Both the position numbers and the translations under genes were made by a program. Under the pieces are notes generated by a model. It searched no databases. It was given only the letters and a program-made list of their open reading frames with translations, and was not told where the DNA came from. Positions 45,443 to 52,826 of a stretch of DNA of 64,000 bases are shown piece by piece (the first letter of the stretch is position 1; every line of letters begins with the position of its first letter). Origin of the DNA: Conexibacter woesei DSM 14684 (lineage in GTDB: Bacteria; Actinomycetota; Thermoleophilia; Solirubrobacterales; Solirubrobacteraceae). The stretch covers positions 3,038,001 through 3,102,000 of the forward strand of contig NC_013739.1 in assembly GCF_000025265.1 (NCBI RefSeq), given 5' to 3'.

Positions 45443-46561
45443 TCAGTCGATCCGGTCGTCGACGTCCAGGACCGCGGCGTGCGTGTCGTCGAACGGCCGC
45501 CCGGTCCCGTCGAAGAAGACGAACAGCGCCCACGTCTCGCCATCGCGGGTCGCGACGACATCGAGGTACGCCGGCTTGCCGGCCTTGCCGCCGGCGCGGC
45601 TGCCGACCGTGACCCGGTACGCCTTCGCGCCGGCCGGGAAGCCCGCGTTCGGGAGCGGTCTGACCGTCGCCGTCGTGTCCGTTCTGGTCTTCTCTCTCGC
45701 GTCGGAGGAGCGCATCAGCGACGCGAGGCAGCCGACGCTGTGCGGCGACATCGCGTCGGCGAGGTTCCGCTTCGCGTCCGCGGCGCTCTTCTCGACGACG
45801 ACGAGGGAGCCAGCAGCTTCCCGTCCGCCGTTGCGCACGAACAGCGACCCCGATGCGCCGGGCGGCGTCGTCCCGTCGTCCTTGTCCTTGGAACATCTCT
45901 CCGGCAGGTCGCCCGCGGTCCAGAGGCGGCCGAGGAGGCCCGCTCTCGCGATGTCGGTCGTCTTGGTCCAGCCGCCGCCAGGCAGGTCGCGGCTCCGCAG
46001 GACGGCCTGTCTCGCGACGCGCGTCTTCGCCGGCGAGCTGCCGGGAGCGGGCGCCGTCGCGGCTGCTGACGCGTTGGCGGAGAAGGCGGCCGAGCGCGGG
46101 AAGACGGTCGGCGCGGGACCGTTGAAGAGCAGGTCGACGTATATGTCGTCGTCGTCATAGCGCCATCTGGTCTGGTGGCTGACGCCGTTGCAGCCGAAGC
46201 TGTTGCCGCCGCGGGTCGGGGCGCTGTAGGAGCAGCTGAGCGTCCCGGCGTGGGTGGCGTAGACGATCGCGCCGTGGCAGCCCCACGTGACAGGCGTGCC
46301 GGTGTTGTTGAGGAGCATCCCCGTCTTCCCCGGCTGGAGACCCGTCGCGATGTAGACGCCGATGATCGCCGGCGACGTGCCGGGTATCGGCGGCCCGGGC
46401 AGGAACGACACGAGACGAGCCGTCGAGGCCGTCCCATTGTGCGCCATTATGTAGCACTCGTCCTTCCAGGCGAACGCGCTGGCGGAAGAGACGGGACCGA
46501 CGGCGCCGATCGCGGCAAGCGTTCCGAGCACGCCGAGCAGCGCGACGATGCGTCGCGTCAT
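45443..46561 (-). CDS. Secreted two-part protein of unknown function
   Basis: A 372-residue exported protein. The signal peptide (MTRRIVALLGVLGTLAAIG, cleavage probably after SASA near 28) is followed by a Cys-containing Gly/Thr-rich domain (about 30-145; four cysteines) and an Ala/Ser/Pro linker. The second domain (about 165-372) begins LRSRDLPGGGWTKT, a pattern seen in actinobacterial sensor-like lipoprotein domains (PknH sensor/LpqN type). That link is only suggestive. ATG 46561 has GGAGG seven bases upstream. The first domain uses AT-richer codons than the second. Confidence 0.68.
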   Translation of the reverse strand: MTRRIVALLGVLGTLAAIGAVGPVSSASAFAWKDECYIMAHNGTASTARLVSFLPGPPIPGTSPAIIGVYIATGLQPGKTGMLLNNTGTPVTWGCHGAIVYATHAGTLSCSYSAPTRGGNSFGCNGVSHQTRWRYDDDDIYVDLLFNGPAPTVFPRSAAFSANASAAATAPAPGSSPAKTRVARQAVLRSRDLPGGGWTKTTDIARAGLLGRLWTAGDLPERCSKDKDDGTTPPGASGSLFVRNGGREAAGSLVVVEKSAADAKRNLADAMSPHSVGCLASLMRSSDAREKTRTDTTATVRPLPNAGFPAGAKAYRVTVGSRAGGKAGKPAYLDVVATRDGETWALFVFFDGTGRPFDDTHAAVLDVDDRID

Positions 46562-46623
46562 GGGGGAACCTCCGAGGTCATCCAACGGGTGAAACGTCTC
46601 CCCGGTTGTCGGCAGGCTGACGC

Positions 46624-46646
46624 TCTCGCTTGAGGTGCGAGCGAGA
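46624..46646. terminator. Hairpin downstream of the phosphate-transport operon
   Basis: TCTCGCT (46624-46630) and AGCGAGA (46640-46646) form a perfect 7-bp stem with a 9-base loop, just past the last gene of the minus-strand operon. Confidence 0.45.
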
Positions 46647-46676
46647 ACGTCCAGACGGCGTGCGCGCAGCGCGCGG

Positions 46677-46940
46677 CTACTTCGTCAGCATCGTGCTGAC
46701 GCCGAAGATGACGGCGCCGATGCAGACCGCGACCGCCACGATCGCGAGTGCGCCGTAGCCGACGAGCGCCACGGTGCGCGACTGCTGCTGCGCCTCGCTC
46801 GCTCGCACGGTCCCGAGGATCACGAGCGAGAACGCGACCGAGATGCCGACGCCGGCGATCAGGCCGGCCTCGACGACCTCCAGCAGCTGGCCCCAGTCGA
46901 CGATCTTCGCCGCCAGCGGGGCGATTCCGAGCGGGCTCAT
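46677..46940 (-). CDS. Small two-helix membrane protein of the pit operon
   Basis: An 87-residue membrane protein with two long hydrophobic helices (about 25-46 and 61-85) and a short polar loop SEAQQQSR. The ATG overlaps the pit stop as ATGA, so it is co-translated with the phosphate transporter. It may be an accessory or stabilising subunit. No family is recognised by name. Confidence 0.72.
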   Translation of the reverse strand: MSPLGIAPLAAKIVDWGQLLEVVEAGLIAGVGISVAFSLVILGTVRASEAQQQSRTVALVGYGALAIVAVAVCIGAVIFGVSTMLTK

Positions 46941-48049
46941 GCGTTGCTCTCCGCCGTCGTGGTGATCGCCGCGCCCTTCTGCAGGCGGCGGATGAACATG
47001 AACAGCACGAACGCGACGCCGGCCGCCGCGACGACGATCGGGCCGAGCGCTCCGTCGCCGAAGAGGTGCGTGACGGCGTAGACGAGCCCGCCGACGAGCG
47101 CCGAGCAAGGCAGCGTCAGCACCCACGCGACGAGGATGTTGCCCGCGACGCCCCAGCGCACGGCCGACAGCCGCTTCGCCGCGCCGGCGCCCATCACGGC
47201 ACCGGAGATCGTGTGCGTCGTCGAGAGCGGGTAGCCGAAGTGCGTCGCGGCGAGGATCACCGCGGAGCCGGCGCCCTGCGCGGCGAAGCCCTGGGCGGCG
47301 TCCATCTTGATGATGCGGCTGCCCATCGTCTTGATGATCCGCCAGCCGCCCATGTAGGTGCCGAGCGCGATCGCGGTCGCGGCCGAGACGACGACCCACA
47401 TCGGGACCTCGGCATCGCTGCCGAGGTTGCCGTTCGCGATCAGCGCGAGCGTGATGATGCCCATCGTCTTCTGCGCGTCGTTGGTGCCGTGCGCGAGCGC
47501 CAGCAGGCCGCCTGAGAATATCTGCCCGACGCGGAAGCCCCGGCTGACCGGTCCGGGCGCCAATCGCCCGACGATCCGGTAGCAGCAGAGGATCGCCAGC
47601 CCGGCCGCGGAGAACGCGAGCAGCGGCGCGATCAGCGCCGGCACGAGCACCTTCGAGACGATCCCGTCGCCGTGGATCGCGCCCGTCCCGACCGCGACCA
47701 GCATCGCGCCGACGACGCCGCCGATGAGCGCGTGCGAGCTGCTCGACGGCAGCCCGAAGTACCACGTGACGAGGTTCCAGACGATCGCTCCGACGAGGCC
47801 GGCGAAGACGATCGTCGTGGTCACGTCGGCCTGGTCGACGATGTTGTTCGCGATCGTGGTCGCGACCTCCAACGACAGGAACGCGCCGATGAAGTTCAGG
47901 ATCGCGGCCATCGTGACGGCGACCTTCGGCTTCATCGCGCGCGTCGAGATCGACGTCGCGACGACGTTGGCCGTGTCGTGGAACCCGTTCGTGAAGTCGA
48001 ACGCAAGCGCCGTCGCGACGACGATGAAGAGGATGATGTCGTTGTCCAT
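46937..48049 (-). CDS. pit: Low-affinity inorganic phosphate transporter (Pit family)
   Basis: A 370-residue membrane transporter taking up metal phosphate with protons or sodium. The duplicated signature appears as FTNGFHDTANVVATSISTRA split near 20-38 in the first half and SGGLLALAHGTNDAQKTMG near 190-208 in the second, with GGVVGAML and SGAVMGAGAAKR matching. About ten membrane helices. It is encoded 21 bases after a DUF47 gene, the usual partner arrangement. Confidence 0.93.
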   Translation of the reverse strand: MDNDIILFIVVATALAFDFTNGFHDTANVVATSISTRAMKPKVAVTMAAILNFIGAFLSLEVATTIANNIVDQADVTTTIVFAGLVGAIVWNLVTWYFGLPSSSSHALIGGVVGAMLVAVGTGAIHGDGIVSKVLVPALIAPLLAFSAAGLAILCCYRIVGRLAPGPVSRGFRVGQIFSGGLLALAHGTNDAQKTMGIITLALIANGNLGSDAEVPMWVVVSAATAIALGTYMGGWRIIKTMGSRIIKMDAAQGFAAQGAGSAVILAATHFGYPLSTTHTISGAVMGAGAAKRLSAVRWGVAGNILVAWVLTLPCSALVGGLVYAVTHLFGDGALGPIVVAAAGVAFVLFMFIRRLQKGAAITTTAESNA

Positions 48050-48070
48050 CGGGGCGAGAAGTGCGTCGCG

Positions 48071-48697
48071 CTACGAGTTCTTGATGACGATGCCTTCGAG
48101 CACGTTCGCGACGTGCTCGGTGGCGTCGATCGCGTCCTCGAGCCGCTCGAACAGGTCCTTCCAGCGGATCACGACCATCGGGTCGATGCCGTTGTCGAAC
48201 AGCGACGCGATCGCCTCGCGCGAGACGCGGTCGGCCTCGTTCTCGAGCCGGTTGACCTCGACCGTGAAGTGCGAGATGTCCTTGAAGTCGCGCATCCGCG
48301 GGATCGCCTCGACGATCTGCCGCGTGGACTGGAAGAGGATGTGGGCGAGCCGCTGGGACTGCTCCATCGGCGCTTCGATCTTGTAGAGACCGAGGTAGTC
48401 CGCCACTTCCTCGGTGTAGTCGACGACGTCGTCGATTCTCGACGCCAGCTCGAGGATGTCCTCGCGGTCGATCGGCGTCACGAAGGTGTGGTTCAGCCGC
48501 TGGATGATGTCGTGCGTGATCCGATCCCCCTCCTGCTCGCAGATCAGGATGTCGCGCGCGAGATCCTTCGTCTCCGGGAACCCGCGCAGCATCTGGTCGA
48601 GGAGGTCGGCGGCGTGCAGCGCGTTGCGGCCAGCCTCTTCGAACAGGTCGAAGAACTCGCGGTCGCGGGGGGAGAAGATCTGTGACAGGCGCGCCAT
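48071..48697 (-). CDS. DUF47 / PhoU-like phosphate transport regulator
   Basis: A 208-residue helical protein of the DUF47 family (TIGR00153), distantly related to PhoU and usually paired with Pit. EQEGDRITHDIIQRLN (about 80-95) and NRLENEADRVSREAI (about 147-161) are the paired metal-binding E(D)xxxD helices. It is thought to control Pit activity. ATG 48697 has GGAGGG eight bases upstream. An 11-nt direct-repeat element lies 85-115 bases upstream. Confidence 0.9.
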   Translation of the reverse strand: MARLSQIFSPRDREFFDLFEEAGRNALHAADLLDQMLRGFPETKDLARDILICEQEGDRITHDIIQRLNHTFVTPIDREDILELASRIDDVVDYTEEVADYLGLYKIEAPMEQSQRLAHILFQSTRQIVEAIPRMRDFKDISHFTVEVNRLENEADRVSREAIASLFDNGIDPMVVIRWKDLFERLEDAIDATEHVANVLEGIVIKNS

Positions 48698-48781
48698 GGC
48701 GCGACCCTCCTCTGTGGCGGCAGGAATCGGAGTGGGGGGTCCGTCGAGACGAGCTGCCTGGCGCACCGATCCCGCTGCGCC

Positions 48782-48825
48782 TGTGAACGACTCGTGCACG
48801 AGTTGTGAACGACGCGCGGAGTGTA
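48782..48825 (-). promoter_or_regulatory. PHO-box-like direct repeats at the DUF47-pit promoter
   Basis: On the minus strand GTTCACA, GTGCACG and GTTCACA start exactly 11 bases apart (48810, 48799, 48788), the spacing of actinobacterial PhoP/RegX3 sites (GTTCACC repeats). TACACT (48820-48825) is a possible -10 just upstream, which would place the box at or after the start site. The middle also forms the palindrome ACTCGTGCACGAGT. Confidence 0.55.
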
Positions 48826-48892
48826 GAGGCTGAGGCGGCGCGGGGACCGGCCGCCGCGCGGGGCGGCGGCCGGAGACGCGGCGATGCGGCGG

Positions 48893-49789
48893 TCAGCCGA
48901 GCTGGCTGCGGAACCGCTCCAGCTCGCCCGGATCGATCGAGTAGGTGTGGTCGGGCGCCGGGTAGCGCTGGTGACGCACGTCGTCGGCGTAGGCGCGCAC
49001 GCCCGCGACCATCTCGTCCTGGATGTCGGCGTAGCGCTTCACGAAGCGGGCGCCTACGCCCTCGCGGATCCCGAGCAGGTCGTGGAAGACGAGCACCTGA
49101 CCGTCGGTCGAGGAGCCGGCGCCGATGCCGATGATCGGCACCTCCATCTGCTCCATCAGGATCGCCGCGACCGGTGCCGGGATCGCCTCGAAGACGATCG
49201 AGAAGCAGCCGGCCTCTTCGAGCGCCAGCGCGTCCCGCGCGACGTCGAGCGCGCGCTCCGCCGTGCGTCCCTGCGCGCGGTAGCCGCCGAGCGCCGTCGC
49301 CGTCTGCGGCGTCAGCCCGACGTGCCCCATCACGGGGATGCCGGCGCCGACGAGCGCGCGGGCGCGCTCCACGGCGACCCCGTTGGCCTCGATCTTGACG
49401 GCGTCGACGCCGGCCTCCTTGATGAAGCGCGAGGCGGTCATGATCGCCTGCTCGTTGGAGGTCTCGAACGAGCCGAACGGCAGGTCGGCGACGAGCAGCG
49501 GCGTGCGCAGGCCGCGCCGGGCGGCGCTGGCGAGCATCAGCATCTCCTCGACCGAGACCGGCACGGTCGAGGGATAGCCGAGAACCGTCATCGCGCCGGA
49601 GTCGCCGACGAGGACGACGTCGACGCCGGCCTTCTCGGCCACCTGCGCGGACGGGTAGTCGTAGGCGGTGACCATCACGATCGGCTCGCCGAGGCGCTTC
49701 TTCTCGGCCAGCTGCGGCAGCGATACCGGCAGGCGGTCGATCGACCCGGCGCTGGTGGGGACGTTGCTGGGGACGGGTGCTGCGGACAT
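48893..49789 (-). CDS. panB: 3-methyl-2-oxobutanoate hydroxymethyltransferase
   Basis: A 298-residue TIM-barrel enzyme making ketopantoate from ketoisovalerate and methylene-tetrahydrofolate. MVTAYDYPSAQVAEKAGVD (about 39-57), the metal site GDSGAMTVLGY (about 62-72), HVGLTPQ (about 153-159) and the catalytic Glu region FEAIPAPV (about 194) are all present. It is the last gene of the minus-strand DUF2520-panC-panD-panB operon and has AAGGAG upstream of ATG 49789. Confidence 0.95.
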   Translation of the reverse strand: MSAAPVPSNVPTSAGSIDRLPVSLPQLAEKKRLGEPIVMVTAYDYPSAQVAEKAGVDVVLVGDSGAMTVLGYPSTVPVSVEEMLMLASAARRGLRTPLLVADLPFGSFETSNEQAIMTASRFIKEAGVDAVKIEANGVAVERARALVGAGIPVMGHVGLTPQTATALGGYRAQGRTAERALDVARDALALEEAGCFSIVFEAIPAPVAAILMEQMEVPIIGIGAGSSTDGQVLVFHDLLGIREGVGARFVKRYADIQDEMVAGVRAYADDVRHQRYPAPDHTYSIDPGELERFRSQLG

Positions 49790-49823
49790 GGTTCCGGCTC
49801 CTTGTCTGGCGTGGTTGGCGCCC

Positions 49824-50204
49824 TCACGAGAGGAGGGTCGCCACCTCGCTGTCGACGTCGAGGATGCGGTTGTCGGAATCGACGTGGACGACGACGGGCA
49901 CGTAGTGCTCCATCTCCGTCTTGTCGTACTGCGCGTAGGAGATGACGATGATCGTGTCGCCGTGGTGCACGAGGCGGGCGGCGGCGCCGTTCACCTTGAT
50001 CTCGCCGGAGCCGCGCTCCCCGGCGATCGTGTACGTCTCGAAGCGGGCGCCGTTGTCGACGTCGACAACCGCGACCTGCTCGTGCTCGAGGATGTCTGCG
50101 GCCTCCAGCAGATCCGGGTCGATCGTGATCGATCCGACGTAGTGGAGGTCGGACGCGGTCACCGTCGCGCGGTGGATCTTCGACTTCAACATCGTGCGGA
50201 TCAT
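49824..50204 (-). CDS. panD: Aspartate 1-decarboxylase
   Basis: A 126-residue pyruvoyl enzyme making beta-alanine. The self-cleavage pair Gly24-Ser25 in [10 protein letters not shown] is intact, and [13 protein letters not shown] at the N-terminus is characteristic. ATG 50204 overlaps the panC stop; the alternative ATG 50192 would drop the conserved RT pair. Together with panB and panC this gives a complete pantothenate branch apart from PanE. Confidence 0.96.
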   Translation of the reverse strand: MIRTMLKSKIHRATVTASDLHYVGSITIDPDLLEAADILEHEQVAVVDVDNGARFETYTIAGERGSGEIKVNGAAARLVHHGDTIIVISYAQYDKTEMEHYVPVVVHVDSDNRILDVDSEVATLLS

Positions 50205-51073
50205 GCGGATCGTGAGGCTCCGTCGGTGGTGGACAGGATCGTGTTGTCGATCAGGCGCGCGGGCCCGACGCGTGCGGCGAGCGCCATCAGCACCTCGCCG
50301 TCGACGCGATCGACGGGGGAAAGGCTGTCGGTCGCGACGAGCGCGACGTACTCGGGCTCGACGCCGTGCTCGGCCAGCGCCGCGCGTGCGGCGGACTCGA
50401 CCGCGGCGGCGTCGCGCTCGCCGGCGGCGACGGCGGCCTCGGCGGCGTCGAGCGCGCGCCGCAGCGCGATCGCCCGCGCGCGGTCCGCGGGCCCGAGGTA
50501 GGCGTTGCGGCTCGACATCGCGAGGCCGTCTGCCTCGCGCACGGTCGGGCAGATCTCGATCCGAACCGGCAGGTCGAGGTCGCGCACGAGCCGGCGTATG
50601 ACGAGCGCCTGCTGGGCGTCCTTCTGGCCGAAGAAGGCGGCGTCGGGCTGGGCCATCCCGAGCAGCTTCGCGACGACGGTCGCGACGCCGTCGAAGTGGC
50701 CGGGGCGGTGGGCGCCCTCCAGCGTCTCGGTCAGCCCGCCGACGCGGACGGTCGTGGCGAAGCCGTCCGGGTAGACCTCCTCGACCGGCGGAGCGAACAG
50801 CACGTCGACGCCCGCCTCGCCGGCGATCGCGGCGTCGCGCTGCTCGTCGCGCGGGTAGGCGGCGAGGTCCTCTCTGGGGCCGAACTGGGTCGGGTTGACG
50901 AACAGCGAGACGACGACGAGGTCGCAGTCGGCGCCGGCTCGCTCCATCAGCGAGCGGTGGCCGTCGTGGAAGGCGCCCATCGTCGGGACGAGGCCGACGC
51001 TGCGGTCGGCGCTGCGCTCGCGCTCCAGCAGCGTGCGCAGCTCGGCGACGGTGCGGACGATGCGGAGGCTCAT
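50201..51073 (-). CDS. panC: Pantoate--beta-alanine ligase
   Basis: A 290-residue ATP-dependent ligase completing pantothenate. [18 protein letters not shown] (about 29-46) holds the HxGH nucleotide motif, [18 protein letters not shown] (about 54-71) follows, and FFGQKDAQQ (about 146-154) and the KMSKS-like MSSRNAYL (about 185-192) complete the active site. The N-terminus overlaps the DUF2520 stop, and the C-terminus the panD start. Confidence 0.96.
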   Translation of the reverse strand: MSLRIVRTVAELRTLLERERSADRSVGLVPTMGAFHDGHRSLMERAGADCDLVVVSLFVNPTQFGPREDLAAYPRDEQRDAAIAGEAGVDVLFAPPVEEVYPDGFATTVRVGGLTETLEGAHRPGHFDGVATVVAKLLGMAQPDAAFFGQKDAQQALVIRRLVRDLDLPVRIEICPTVREADGLAMSSRNAYLGPADRARAIALRRALDAAEAAVAAGERDAAAVESAARAALAEHGVEPEYVALVATDSLSPVDRVDGEVLMALAARVGPARLIDNTILSTTDGASRSA

Positions 51074-51870
51074 GGGGCGACCTCGGCCGGCGGTGTGGCG
51101 GCCGGACTCGCCGCGAGCGGCGTGGCCGCGAGCGCGCGGGTCGCGCCGGCCATCGCGTCGAACAGCTCCAGCAGCTCGGGAGTCCGCTCCTCGACGGCCG
51201 CGCGCTGGCGGGCGACCGTCTCCTCGTCACCGCGCACGAGCGGGCCGGTCAGCGCGCGCTCAGGACCGAGCGCCGCCCAGTTCTCCAGCGACGCGCGCAC
51301 GAGCGGGACGAGCGCCGCGCGCTCGACGCCCGCCGTCGCGGCGATGCGCTCGGCGGCGGCCTCCAGCGTGACGAGGAAGTTCGACGCGATCGACGCGGCG
51401 GCGTGGTAGGCGGCGCGGTCGTCGTCGGCGACGGTCACCGGCGCGAGGCCGATACGGACGGCGAGCGCGGTCGCGACCCGCGCGGCGCGCGCGGTCGAGC
51501 CGGCCGTCGCGGCCGCAGCGCCGGCGAACGGCGCCGCGCCGTCGGCCGGGACGGTCATCAGCGGGTGCAGCGAGAACGCCTCGTGGGGCGCGAGCGGCGC
51601 GAGCGTGGTCGCACCGGAGCAGTGGCCGACGAGGCGGCCGGGACGCGGCTCGACCGCCGCCGCGGCGGCGGCGATCTCCGCGTCGGGCACGCACAGCAGC
51701 ACGAGATCGGCGTCGCCGACGTCGCCGTCGCGGCCGAGCGGGCCGTCGACGAGCAGTCCGGTGCCGCGCAGCACAGGAGCGAGCGCCCGGCCGAGCCGGC
51801 CGGCGCCTACGAGCGCGCAGCGGATGCGCGTGAGATCAGGAAGATCCGATTCCCGTTCCAGTTCCCACAT
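51070..51870 (-). CDS. Rossmann-fold/DUF2520 protein, possible ketopantoate-reductase-like
   Basis: A 266-residue two-domain protein. The NAD(P) fold [21 protein letters not shown] (about 18-38, GxGxxG) is followed by LLCVPDAEI and [12 protein letters not shown]. The helical C-terminal DUF2520 domain carries [19 protein letters not shown]. It heads the pantothenate operon, and the window has no panE, so ketopantoate reduction is an attractive but unproven role. ATG 51870 is chosen because the Rossmann strand starts soon after; upstream extensions are unconserved. Confidence 0.82.
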   Translation of the reverse strand: MWELERESDLPDLTRIRCALVGAGRLGRALAPVLRGTGLLVDGPLGRDGDVGDADLVLLCVPDAEIAAAAAAVEPRPGRLVGHCSGATTLAPLAPHEAFSLHPLMTVPADGAAPFAGAAAATAGSTARAARVATALAVRIGLAPVTVADDDRAAYHAAASIASNFLVTLEAAAERIAATAGVERAALVPLVRASLENWAALGPERALTGPLVRGDEETVARQRAAVEERTPELLELFDAMAGATRALAATPLAASPAATPPAEVAP

Positions 51871-51969
51871 GCGAGATACCGGTCGAGTTGTTGTGAGTAC
51901 ACCCTGAGCACGACAGTCCGCCCCCTGAGGTGGCGGCTTCGTCTGATGATAGCCGTCGACCCGCCTGAA

Positions 51970-51975
51970 TACCAT
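51970..51975 (+). promoter_or_regulatory. -10 hexamer TACCAT of the uracil-DNA glycosylase gene
   Basis: TACCAT ends 7 bases before ATG 51983. Confidence 0.45.
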
Positions 51976-51982
51976 CGGGTGC

Positions 51983-52747
51983 ATGAGCACTGCCGCCGAG
52001 CGCCGTGAACGGCTCAAAGAGGTTTGGAGAGAGGCGAGCACCTGCACGCTGTGCGCGCTGTCCGAGACGCGTCAGACGGTCGTCTTCGGCGCCGGAAACG
52101 CCGATGCGGACCTGATGTTCGTCGGCGAGGCGCCCGGCGCGAACGAGGATCGCGGCGGTCTCCCATTCATCGGGCAGGCGGGCAGACTGCTCGACAAGCT
52201 GCTGCAGGAGGTCGGCCTCGAACGCGCGGACGTCTTCATCGCCAACGTGCTCAAGTGCCGCCCGCCAGGCAACCGGGACCCGCGCCCCACCGAGATCGCG
52301 ACCTGCCGTGACTACCTCCATCGGCAGGTCGAGCTGATCGAGCCGAAGGTGATCTGCACGCTCGGCAACTTCTCGACCAAGCTGCTGCGCGACGACCCGA
52401 CTGGCATCTCGCGGGTCCACGGCCAGCCGGAGGTCCACGTGCTCGGCCGTCGCGCCGTGCGGATCTTCCCGATCTTCCATCCGGCCGCCGCGCTCTACAC
52501 GCCCAGCATGCTCGACACGCTGCGCGCCGACTTCGCACAGCTGCCGGGGCTGCTCGCGCTCGATCCGCCGGAGCAGCCGGCGGCAGAGGTGTTCGAGCCG
52601 GTCCCCGAAGCGGAACCGGACGAGCCGGACGGCGCGCCGGAGGAGGTCGCTTCGGAGGAGGTCGCGCCGGTCGATCCGCAGGCGCCCGAGGATGCGGCGG
52701 CGAGCGAGGTCGCGCCAGTAGACGATCGGCAACTCGGCCTGTTCTGA
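51983..52747 (+). CDS. Family 4 uracil-DNA glycosylase with clamp-binding C-terminus
   Basis: A 254-residue iron-sulfur glycosylase removing uracil from DNA. Cluster cysteines are CTLC (about 21-24), KCRPPGNRDP (about 92) and ATC (about 108). The active-site GEAPGANEDRGGLPFIGQAG (split about 48-67) and FHPAAAL (about 164-170) complete the fold. After residue 185 comes an acidic, Pro/Glu/Ala-rich linker of about 65 residues ending in QLGLF, which matches the sliding-clamp-binding consensus QL(S/D)LF. Leaderless-type start. Confidence 0.93.
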   Translation: MSTAAERRERLKEVWREASTCTLCALSETRQTVVFGAGNADADLMFVGEAPGANEDRGGLPFIGQAGRLLDKLLQEVGLERADVFIANVLKCRPPGNRDPRPTEIATCRDYLHRQVELIEPKVICTLGNFSTKLLRDDPTGISRVHGQPEVHVLGRRAVRIFPIFHPAAALYTPSMLDTLRADFAQLPGLLALDPPEQPAAEVFEPVPEAEPDEPDGAPEEVASEEVAPVDPQAPEDAAASEVAPVDDRQLGLF

Positions 52748-52767
52748 GTCGACTTTCGGGCGCAAAG

Positions 52768-52826
52768 CCGTGCGCACGGTGAAAACACGCTGGTAGATGG
52801 CGTGCGGGCGACGTATCGTCCCGCAC
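52768..52826 (+). promoter_or_regulatory. Palindromes over the ATPase-regulator promoter
   Basis: CCGTGCGCACGG (52768-52779) is a perfect 12-bp palindrome. GTGCGG (52802-52807) with GACG (52810-52813) pairs to CGTC (52817-52820) with CCGCAC (52821-52826), bracketing the TATCGT -10 (52814-52819) and touching the ATG. CACGC/GCGTG (52786, 52800) adds a third. The shared GTGCG core suggests one DNA-binding protein. Confidence 0.5.

Noticed and set aside
52730-52790. A second GCGCAAAGCC element resembling the riboswitch core
   Set aside because: No GNRA-capped stem precedes it, it overlaps the glycosylase 3' end, and the downstream gene has a -10 directly before its start, so it would not be in the mRNA leader.
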